This document shows positions 1-4,435 of a DNA stretch of 8,014 nucleotides, in pieces (the first letter of the stretch is position 1; the number at the start of each line of letters is the position of its first letter). The DNA comes from an uncultured Ruminococcus sp. (GTDB taxonomy: Bacteria > Bacillota > Clostridia > Oscillospirales > Ruminococcaceae), in the NCBI GenBank assembly GCA_902464115.1, contig CABQIF010000097.1:1-8014 (forward strand). The letters are read 5' to 3'. The notes under the pieces were generated by a model. It ran no database searches, was not told the DNA's origin, and saw only the letters and a list, made by a program, of their open reading frames with translations. The position numbers were made by a program, and so were the translations under genes.

Positions 1-55
1 TCGCCAACATTTTTGAAAAATTGTTGGATCAAAAAACTTTTATTTGCCTGCGGCT
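1..55 (+). repeat. Right end of a dispersed hairpin-rich repeat (second copy lies at 4326-4381)
   Basis: The first 41 bases are identical to 4326-4366, and the following 14 bases differ by a few changes, ending in both places with CCTGCGGCT. It therefore looks like the right terminal inverted repeat of another copy of the element annotated at 3836-4380, cut by the window start. It contains the hairpin CCAACA (4-9) / TGTTGG (22-27) closed over a T5-G-A5 core. A reading frame can be opened from TTG at 13 through to the next gene, but that part is repeat sequence, not protein. Confidence 0.8.
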
Positions 56-108
56 TGTTGCTTACAGTCCATCTATCCGCAAATAAACCAAAACAGGAGG
101 AATTTCTC

Positions 109-321
109 ATGACACCAGAAAAAATTGCAAGAATCAATGAACTTGCAAAAAAACAAAAAGCCGGTACATTAACCGATGCCGAAAAAGAAGAACAGGTTGC
201 TCTGCGGTTGGAGTATCGTCAGAGCGTTGTCGGTAATCTCAGACAACAGCTAAACAACGTGGAATTTGTAAAGCCGGACGGCAAAAAGACCAAACCTGTC
301 CACAGCAAAAAGAAAAAATAA
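109..321 (+). CDS. DUF896 (UPF0291, YnzC-like) small cytoplasmic protein
   Basis: A 70-residue protein beginning MTPEKIARINELAKKQKAG. The pattern (K)IARINELAxKxKxGxLTxxEKxEQxxLRxEY is the signature of the DUF896/UPF0291 family, whose B. subtilis member is YnzC, a small helical-hairpin protein of about 75 residues without an established biochemical role. The tail is lysine-rich (HSKKKK). The ATG at 109 is chosen because AGGAGG sits at 95-100 with an 8-base gap; the longer frame from TTG at 13 runs back into repeat sequence. No membrane segment is visible. No convincing promoter was seen upstream, where a repeat end lies within 60 bases. The gene ends 8 bases before a -35 box and about 40 bases before a terminator hairpin. 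Family assignment is firm; function is unknown. Confidence 0.88.
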   Translation: MTPEKIARINELAKKQKAGTLTDAEKEEQVALRLEYRQSVVGNLRQQLNNVEFVKPDGKKTKPVHSKKKK

Positions 322-328
322 TCCCCCC

Positions 329-358
329 TTGACGAAAAAAATTTTTATATGGTATAAT
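329..358 (+). promoter_or_regulatory. Sigma-A type promoter lying against a terminator hairpin
   Basis: TTGACG (329-334) and a perfect TATAAT (353-358) are separated by 18 bases. The predicted start, about 365, falls inside the left arm of the hairpin 361-395. Transcripts from it should either stop after roughly 40 bases or read through toward the amidase gene. Confidence 0.6.
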
Positions 359-360
359 GG

Positions 361-403
361 TCACGAAGAAAGCAGATTACTCGCTTTCTTCGTGATTCTT
401 TTT
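361..403 (+). terminator. Intrinsic terminator after the DUF896 gene
   Basis: A perfect 13-bp stem (361-373 with 383-395) encloses a 9-base loop and is followed by a T-rich run (TTCTTTTT, 396-403). It is the first terminator downstream of the DUF896 stop at 321. Because it begins 3 bases after a -10 box, the same inverted repeat could also act as an operator. Confidence 0.75.
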
Positions 404-650
404 ATAGAGTCTGTAAAAAGAATCGCATAAAATCGGTCGAAAAACAACCGTTGAAAAAGGCGAAATGTTATTAAAAATGATGATGAAAAGAATATGCGTT
501 TTTAATGATGTTCTATGCCCTTTTCACCTTTAAAATCATAACCGGTTCACTTATAGCATATTGTAAATGAACTTACTGATTTTAAAAACGGGAAAGTGCA
601 AAGATCCAAACGAGATTTCTTTTGTAAAAAGGAAAGGGAGGACTTTTGCC
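404..650 (+). other. Non-coding AT-rich stretch with nested inverted repeats
   Basis: No gene is supported here. An ATG at 567 is in frame with the amidase but has no ribosome binding site. Two nested inverted repeats are visible: GAAAAAGGC (453-461) against GCCCTTTTC (517-525) with one mismatch, and inside it ATTAAAAA (470-477) against TTTTTAAT (499-506). They could form a long irregular hairpin in the leader of the amidase gene, but AT-rich sequence gives such matches easily. No promoter with both boxes was recognised for the amidase. Confidence 0.3.
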
Positions 651-1283
651 ATGTTATTAAGACCAGATTTTACATTTTACCTAAAAGGCATTTGTGTGCG
701 GCGATATGATTTGACGCAGCATAATCCCAATGCCATTCCAATGCCGACCGCTATCATGGACAGAGGTTCCATTGTTGGCATTACCATTCACAACACGAAC
801 CGCAAACCACCGCTTTACAGCATGGGAACAGCGGAGCAGTGCGTCTGGAAAACGATGCATCAAGAACTAAAAGATGTGCGGGTACACTTCTATGTGGACG
901 AATACGGGGCGTGGCAAACGTTGCCGTTACAGCTCGCAGGCTGGCACGCTACAGATGGGGCAGGGAACGGAAATCGCCGTACTATTGCCATTGAATGTGC
1001 GATGTCGCCGAACAATACCATAGAAGACCGGCTTTCTGAGAACAATTGTGCCAAGCTTGCTGCTTGCCTGTTGATTTGGATGAACCTGCCAAAGGCAGCC
1101 TTGTTCACCCATACCTATTGGCTGAATTGCAGAGATGGCGTGATTGGCAGTCGGGAAGCGTTGAATACCCGTCCACATCCCTATAAGATGTGCCCGTCCT
1201 ATATCTTGCCTCATTGGGATATATTTGAGGAACGGGTTTGGGCGTACTATGACCAAATGCTTGCAACCATTGCGGCTGCATAA
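651..1283 (+). CDS. N-acetylmuramoyl-L-alanine amidase (Amidase_2 / T7-lysozyme-like, PGRP fold)
   Basis: The 210-residue product should cleave the amide bond between N-acetylmuramic acid and L-alanine in peptidoglycan. Visible family features are GITIHNT with His47 as first zinc ligand, the segment VHFYVDEYGAWQTLPL (78-93), AGWHATDGAGNGNRRTIAIE (96-115), THTYW with His154 as likely second zinc ligand, and YKMCPSYI with Cys181 as third ligand and Lys179 in the catalytic-lysine position. Between His154 and Cys181 lie 26 residues, far more than the usual 7 in compact phage enzymes. The start at 651 has AAAGGGAGG (633-641) 9 bases upstream; the upstream in-frame ATG at 567 lacks one. There is no signal peptide or membrane helix, so export would need a holin-like route or lysis, which resembles phage endolysins. 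No wall-binding domain is attached and no phage genes are adjacent. It may be a domesticated endolysin. Confidence 0.9.
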   Translation: MLLRPDFTFYLKGICVRRYDLTQHNPNAIPMPTAIMDRGSIVGITIHNTNRKPPLYSMGTAEQCVWKTMHQELKDVRVHFYVDEYGAWQTLPLQLAGWHATDGAGNGNRRTIAIECAMSPNNTIEDRLSENNCAKLAACLLIWMNLPKAALFTHTYWLNCRDGVIGSREALNTRPHPYKMCPSYILPHWDIFEERVWAYYDQMLATIAAA

Positions 1284-1298
1284 TGAAGAATGAAACAG

Positions 1299-1335
1299 AA
1301 AACGGGAATGCCACTTTTGAGCGTTTCCGTTTTTC
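1299..1335 (+). terminator. Terminator after the amidase gene
   Basis: ACGGGAATG (1302-1310) pairs with CGTTTCCGT (1322-1330), with G-T wobbles, and is extended by A-T pairs at its base. A T run follows (1330-1334). It lies 16 bases after the amidase stop. Confidence 0.6.
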
Positions 1336-1356
1336 CATAGAATAAAAAATGGGAAC

Positions 1357-1372
1357 TGTTTCACATGAAACA
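1357..1372. promoter_or_regulatory. parS-like ParB binding site, upstream copy
   Basis: TGTTTCACATGAAACA differs from the conserved chromosomal parS core TGTTTCACGTGAAACA at one central base (G to A). The two 7-base arms are perfect inverted repeats. A second near-match lies at 2921-2936, directly in front of a parA/soj gene, which makes chance occurrence less likely. ParB would be expected to load here and spread over neighbouring DNA. Confidence 0.7.
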
Positions 1373-1404
1373 ACAATTTTTTTGAAATGGGAGGTTGTCA
1401 AAGG

Positions 1405-1440
1405 ATGCGTTGCACCATTACAGCTCCATGCAAGGCATAA
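1405..1440 (+). CDS. Candidate 11-residue leader peptide of the MFS exporter
   Basis: An ATG-started ORF encodes MRCTITAPCKA and stops with TAA. GGGAGG (1389-1394) lies 10 bases upstream, a ribosome binding site as good as those of the real genes in this window. Codons 7 to 10 coincide with the left arm (1423-1432) of the first hairpin in the leader of the MFS gene. This is the arrangement of drug-inducible resistance leaders (erm, cat, mef/msr), in which a stalled ribosome changes the fold of the downstream ribosome binding site. The peptide itself matches no stalling sequence I recognise, so this is an architecture-based inference. Confidence 0.45.
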   Translation: MRCTITAPCKA

Positions 1441-1523
1441 CGGATGATTGCATGGAGCATCTGCTCATTCCGTTTACCTTGCAAATCTGGATGTGATTGG
1501 AAACAGATAGAAGGAGCAAGGTA
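1423..1523 (+). promoter_or_regulatory. Attenuator-like leader with mutually exclusive hairpins
   Basis: Four segments can be read. Segment 1 (GCTCCATGCA, 1423-1432) pairs perfectly with segment 2 (TGCATGGAGC, 1449-1458). Segment 3 (TACCTTGC, 1475-1482) pairs perfectly with segment 4 (GCAAGGTA, 1516-1523), which overlaps the end of the exporter's AAGGAGC and its spacer and so would hide the ribosome binding site. In the alternative, segment 2 region GATTGCA (1446-1452) pairs with TGCAAATC (1480-1487, one bulged A), and TGCAAGG (1429-1435) could pair with CCTTGCA (1477-1483). Either would free segment 4. No T run follows any stem, so control would be of translation, not termination. Confidence 0.45.
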
Positions 1524-1527
1524 TTTT

Positions 1528-2802
1528 ATGAAATCATTTTATGAACTACGATTTTTTTTGATTCTTTGGCTGACACAGGCATTCTCCTCACTGGGGAGTG
1601 CCATGACGAATTTTGCACTGGTGTTGTGGCTCTATCAGGATAGCGGTTCTGCTCTGAAAACTGCCATGCTCACCGTGTGCTCTTATGCCCCCTATGTGCT
1701 TTTGAGTATCTTTGCTGGCGTGATCAGTGACCGCTGGAACAAGAAAGCTGTCATGCTGGTCTGCGATAGCGTTGCAGCAGCCGGCACATTGGTGATTGTG
1801 CTTTTATTAAATTTGCATCTGCTTGCTGTCTGGCATTTATATTTGCTGAATGCCTGCAATGGGCTGATGAATGCAGTGCAGTCGCCTGCCTCAGATGTTG
1901 CCACAACACTGCTTACACCGAAGAAATATTATCAGAAAACCAGCGGATTGCGTTCCTTTTCTAACTCGCTGGTTTCTATGCTGACCCCTGTCCTTGCAAC
2001 GGCATTCTTTGCCTTTGGTGGGTTGAAAGCTGTGATTGCATTTGACCTCAGTACATTTGCAGTTGCCTTTCTGGTGCTGTTGCTGTGGATACCGATTCCG
2101 GAAGTTCCGCATACAACCGAGCAAACAGAATCCTGTTTGCAGGCTGCCAAGGCGGGGCTGGTCTATCTGCGGTCGAACCGAGGTGTTTTCTGGCTGATTT
2201 TGTTTCTATCCAGCATCAATTTGATTGCTTCTATGCATCAGGCAGCCCTTCCAGCAAGAATTCTGCCACAGCAGGGAGAAACCGCTCTGGGCATCGTGAA
2301 CAGCTGTGTTGGATCTGCTACGCTGCTGGGCAGCTTGCTGGCAGTGTTTTGTCCGAAACCAAAAAATAGAGCCACTGCTATTTGTAATTGTCTGCTGGTT
2401 GCTATGAGTACGGAAAATTTTCTGCTGGCGTTCGGCAGAGATCCCGTTATTTGGTGTATCGGGTCAATATTCGGCTGGGGACTGATTCCTTTAATGCGTG
2501 CAAACTATGACGTTCTTTTCCGGAGCAGTGTGCCGAAAGAAATGCAGGGGCGTGTCTATGCCGTCCGCAACACGCTTCAATTTTTCACCATTCCAGTGGG
2601 GTATTTTCTAGGCGGCTTTCTGGTAGATGATGTTTTAGAACTGTGGATGGCATCCACACAGGCAGAATGGCTGCGGCAGTTGTTTGGAACAGGGCTGGGT
2701 TCTGGAGCAGCTGTATTGTTTGCAGGACTGGGCGTTGCCGGAGTTGCTGTATGCTTGATTTTTCGGAACAGTGCTTCGCTCCGAGCCTTAGATAGTGAAT
2801 AA
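1528..2802 (+). CDS. MFS efflux transporter, MefA-like (MFS_3 family)
   Basis: A 424-residue membrane protein with about 12 hydrophobic segments, the first at roughly residues 8-28. The loop GVISDRWNKKAVM (about residues 69-81) is the MFS motif A between helices 2 and 3. The later segment VPKEMQGRVYAVRNTLQFFT (about 335-354), just before a helix, is typical of the MefA/macrolide-efflux and EntS-like subfamily. Proton-driven export of a drug or metabolite is the family role; the substrate cannot be read from sequence. The start at 1528 has AAGGAGC at 1511-1517; an upstream in-frame ATG at 1444 would run through the leader hairpins and is not used. The gene stands alone, behind a short leader ORF and alternative hairpins, and ends before a terminator at 2866. 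That arrangement suggests inducible expression, as for several antibiotic efflux genes. No promoter was clearly identified; TAGAAT at 1338-1343 is only a weak -10 candidate. Confidence 0.85.
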   Translation: MKSFYELRFFLILWLTQAFSSLGSAMTNFALVLWLYQDSGSALKTAMLTVCSYAPYVLLSIFAGVISDRWNKKAVMLVCDSVAAAGTLVIVLLLNLHLLAVWHLYLLNACNGLMNAVQSPASDVATTLLTPKKYYQKTSGLRSFSNSLVSMLTPVLATAFFAFGGLKAVIAFDLSTFAVAFLVLLLWIPIPEVPHTTEQTESCLQAAKAGLVYLRSNRGVFWLILFLSSINLIASMHQAALPARILPQQGETALGIVNSCVGSATLLGSLLAVFCPKPKNRATAICNCLLVAMSTENFLLAFGRDPVIWCIGSIFGWGLIPLMRANYDVLFRSSVPKEMQGRVYAVRNTLQFFTIPVGYFLGGFLVDDVLELWMASTQAEWLRQLFGTGLGSGAAVLFAGLGVAGVAVCLIFRNSASLRALDSE

Positions 2803-2812
2803 AAATAGACCG

Positions 2813-2841
2813 CTGCTGTAATGATTTTTTGATTGCAGCAG
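2813..2841 (+). other. Hairpin just after the MFS gene
   Basis: CTGCTGTAAT (2813-2822) pairs with ATTGCAGCAG (2832-2841), with one G-T pair, over a T-rich loop. No T run follows, so it is more likely a 3'-end stabilising stem, ahead of the true terminator at 2866, than a terminator itself. Confidence 0.45.
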
Positions 2842-2865
2842 AGAAAAAAGAATGTTGAATCATCG

Positions 2866-2904
2866 AAAAAACCGCTTGTCTGCCTGAAAACAAGCGGTTT
2901 TTTT
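2866..2904. terminator. Strong, probably bidirectional intrinsic terminator
   Basis: ACCGCTTGT (2871-2879) and ACAAGCGGT (2890-2898) form a GC-rich stem. It is extended by A5 on the left and a T7 run on the right (2898-2904), and the loop is 10 bases. It separates the MFS transcript from parA. Confidence 0.88.
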
Positions 2905-2920
2905 GTTGGATGGGTGGGAA

Positions 2921-2936
2921 TGTTTCCCGTGAAACA
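2921..2936. promoter_or_regulatory. parS-like ParB binding site abutting the parA promoter
   Basis: TGTTTCCCGTGAAACA differs from TGTTTCACGTGAAACA by one base (A to C at position 7). It ends one base before the parA -35 box (2938-2943), so a bound ParB would sit on the promoter and could repress parA. Chromosomal parS sites commonly cluster near parAB in Firmicutes. Confidence 0.78.
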
Positions 2937-2937
2937 C

Positions 2938-2966
2938 TTTACTTTTTTGAAAAAATGTGGTATACT
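2938..2966 (+). promoter_or_regulatory. parA promoter
   Basis: TTTACT (2938-2943) and TATACT (2961-2966) are 17 bases apart, and TGG directly before the -10 gives an extended -10 element. The predicted start, about 2973, leaves a 30-base leader. Confidence 0.65.
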
Positions 2967-3004
2967 GCTTGTATGTGTAAATTCATATAGAAAGGAATGA
3001 ATCT

Positions 3005-3820
3005 ATGGGACTCGTTTATGCAATTGCCAACCAGAAAGGCGGCGTGGGAAAAACCACAACCGTAGTGAATCTGGCTGCTTATTTTGGGGCTCGTGGTAAG
3101 CGGGTTTTGTGCATTGATATTGACCCGCAGGGCAATACCACCACTGGCCTTGGCATTAAAAAACGGTCGCTGACCGCCTCTTCTTATCATGTATTAAATG
3201 GTTCGGCAAAAATTTCTGATGTGATTCAGCAGACGGAATATGAAAATGTTTCGATTGTTCCGGCAAGAGATGAGTTAGCAGGCTGTGAACTGGAACTGAG
3301 CCAGATGGAATATCGGGCAACCCGTTTGCGGATGCAGCTGTTGACTTGTAAAGCCGATTATGATTATATTTTCATTGACTGTCCGCCGGCATTGGGTCTG
3401 CTGACTCTGAACGGTTTGGCGGCAGCCGATGAGATCATTGTACCGATGACCGCAGAATTTTATGCGTTGGAGGGGCTTTCGCAGCTGATGACCACCATGA
3501 AAGCAGTGCGTGCAAATCTGAATCCATCGCTGAAAATTGCTGGGATTCTGTTTGTGATGTTTGACCCACGGCTGAATGTTTCCCGTCAGGTGGAAGAAGA
3601 AGTTGCGAAGTATTTTCCAAATCAGATTTTCCGGACGAAGATTCCGAGAAATGTACGGCTTTCGGAAGCACCGAGTTACGGGAAGCCCGTGATGTATTAC
3701 GATAAAAACTCCAAGGGAGCGGAAGCGTATGCAGAACTGGGCATGGAATTGCTGGGAGAAACACCACCGCCAAAAGAGAAAAAGCGGTTTCAGCTGTTTC
3801 ACCGCAAAAACAAAAATTAA
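3005..3820 (+). CDS. parA: ParA/Soj chromosome-partitioning ATPase
   Basis: The 271-residue product is a MinD/ParA-type ATPase. It shows the deviant Walker A motif KGGVGKTT (residues 11-18, with signature Lys11 and Lys16), the A' motif IDIDPQGN (37-44) and Walker B YIFIDCPP (121-128). IPRNVRLSEAPSYGKP (213-228) is highly conserved in chromosomal Soj proteins. Arg189 and Arg218 correspond to the arginines implicated in non-specific DNA binding by Soj. Length fits the short chromosomal class (about 250-270 residues) without an N-terminal helix-turn-helix, with a basic C-terminal tail (last 15 residues). Start ATG 3005 follows AAAGGA (2991-2996). ParA forms ATP-dependent dimers on the nucleoid and is stimulated by ParB at parS to segregate origins; Soj also influences replication initiation and, in B. 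subtilis, sporulation. parB, usually the next gene, is absent here; a non-coding repeat element follows within 16 bases of the stop. Confidence 0.95.
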   Translation: MGLVYAIANQKGGVGKTTTVVNLAAYFGARGKRVLCIDIDPQGNTTTGLGIKKRSLTASSYHVLNGSAKISDVIQQTEYENVSIVPARDELAGCELELSQMEYRATRLRMQLLTCKADYDYIFIDCPPALGLLTLNGLAAADEIIVPMTAEFYALEGLSQLMTTMKAVRANLNPSLKIAGILFVMFDPRLNVSRQVEEEVAKYFPNQIFRTKIPRNVRLSEAPSYGKPVMYYDKNSKGAEAYAELGMELLGETPPPKEKKRFQLFHRKNKN

Positions 3821-3835
3821 CGCAATTGTTTTCAC

Positions 3836-3894
3836 GCCGTAGGCGAACTAAAAAGTTTTTTGGTGCAGCAATTTTTCAAAAATGCTGCCGAGGT
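3836..3894 (+). repeat. Left terminal inverted repeat of the element
   Basis: This is the inverted partner of 4323-4380. It contains the hairpin GCAGCA (3865-3870) / TGCTGC (3883-3888) around a T5-C-A5 core. The next stem inward, TGTGGGC (3894-3900) / GCCCACA (3906-3912), shares its loop-proximal GGGCGAGCAGCCC with the inverted stem at 4305-4321, so the symmetry extends beyond the 58 bases. Confidence 0.78.
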
Positions 3895-4055
3895 GTGGGC
3901 GAGCAGCCCACATTTGCGAAGCAAATTGAATTTTGCAATCTGTTTTTCCTGCTGCAATTGCATTTTTTGAAACTTGCCAATTCGCTATTTAATTGTCTTT
4001 ATGAAACAAGTTGCAAATTCAGACAAGGCAACGGGGCAATTGCAGCATGCTGGCA

Positions 4056-4086
4056 GGCAAAAGCAGGGGTGGAACCCCCTTTTGCC
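4056..4086 (+). repeat. Long two-part hairpin inside the element
   Basis: GGCAAAAG (4056-4063) pairs with CTTTTGCC (4079-4086). After a two-base bulge, GGGG (4066-4069) pairs with CCCC (4075-4078) over a TGGAA loop. All 12 pairs are Watson-Crick. Confidence 0.7.
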
Positions 4087-4139
4087 GGATGTTGCAGATT
4101 GTTTTTCCCGAAGAGCAGTTTTTCTGTACGGGATTCCTG

Positions 4140-4167
4140 TTGTAACTGTTCCATGGAACAGTTACAA
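4140..4167. repeat. Perfect 28-bp palindrome inside the element
   Basis: The half TTGTAACTGTTCCA (4140-4153) is followed directly by its exact reverse complement (4154-4167), centred on CCATGG, with no loop. As DNA it is a fully symmetric dimer-type site; as RNA it would form a stem with a minimal loop or dimerise. Confidence 0.85.
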
Positions 4168-4322
4168 GATACTTGTTTGTTGCTAAGGTTTCCCAAGGCG
4201 AGGCGGTCTTGTTCGCCCCGCCTCGAAAAGCAGTCGCTTTTCTCACCACCACCTCCGTGTGCCAGAAGCATGGCACGGGGATTTCGCTGCCTGCGGGCAG
4301 CGATCAGGGCTGCTCGCCCTGA

Positions 4323-4380
4323 ACCTCGCCAACATTTTTGAAAAATTGTTGGATCAAAAAACTTTTTGTTCGCCTGCGGC
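4323..4380 (-). repeat. Right terminal inverted repeat of the element
   Basis: This is the reverse-complement partner of 3836-3894, and positions 4326-4366 are identical to 1-41. It contains CCAACA (4329-4334) / TGTTGG (4347-4352). Relative to the left-end hairpin, two base pairs are exchanged on both arms at once. Confidence 0.8.
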
Positions 4381-4399
4381 TCATAATTAAAAACGTTTT

Positions 4400-4433
4400 A
4401 TTGCACGGATTCTATGAATTCGTGCAATTTTTT
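4400..4433. terminator. Terminator between the repeat element and the deacetylase gene
   Basis: ATTGCACGGAT (4400-4410) pairs with ATTCGTGCAAT (4418-4428), with one G-T pair, over a 7-base loop. On the plus strand a T6 run follows at once (4428-4433), so it stops transcription arriving from parA or the element. On the minus strand it lies just after the deacetylase stop, where the downstream T run is weaker. Confidence 0.75.
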
Positions 4434-4435
4434 GT

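Larger units (their letters stand above)
3836..4380. mobile_element. 545-bp non-coding element with terminal inverted repeats and many hairpins (MITE-like)
   Basis: The left end (3836-3894) and the reverse complement of the right end (4323-4380) align over 58-59 positions with six substitutions and one indel. Another right end lies at 1-55, so the element is dispersed. The interior has no credible gene: frames crossing it have no ribosome binding site, and they read low-complexity or palindromic sequence. It holds a chain of hairpins at 3865-3888, 3894-3912, 3912-3926, 4056-4086, 4106-4133, 4140-4167, 4199-4225, 4225-4242, 4284-4303, 4305-4321 and 4329-4352. No target-site duplication was clear. 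It may be a non-autonomous transposon, an inverted-repeat regulator like BIME/ERIC-type elements, or a structured RNA gene. I do not recognise a named family. It sits between parA and the convergent deacetylase gene, where parB might be expected. Confidence 0.7.

Noticed and set aside
13..108. N-terminal extension of the DUF896 protein from TTG 13
   Set aside because: It translates repeat sequence also found at 4326-4381, and the ATG at 109 has AGGAGG at the right distance.
567..650. Amidase start at ATG 567
   Set aside because: No ribosome binding site precedes it; AAAGGGAGG directs the start to 651, where the conserved domain begins soon after.
1360..1530. Metabolite riboswitch upstream of the MFS gene
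   Set aside because: No conserved riboswitch core was recognised; the leader ORF and pairings fit an attenuator better.
3789..3804. Third parS-like site within the end of parA
   Set aside because: Only 12 of 16 positions match and the right half-site is broken; it is coding sequence.
4199..4321. CRISPR-like array in the hairpin cluster
   Set aside because: The stems differ in sequence and spacing and there is no direct repeat unit.
3826..4341. Open frame of 171 codons through the repeat element
   Set aside because: It has no ribosome binding site, its composition is Cys/Arg/Phe-rich, and it reads through hairpins and the palindrome. The same holds for the minus-strand frames there.
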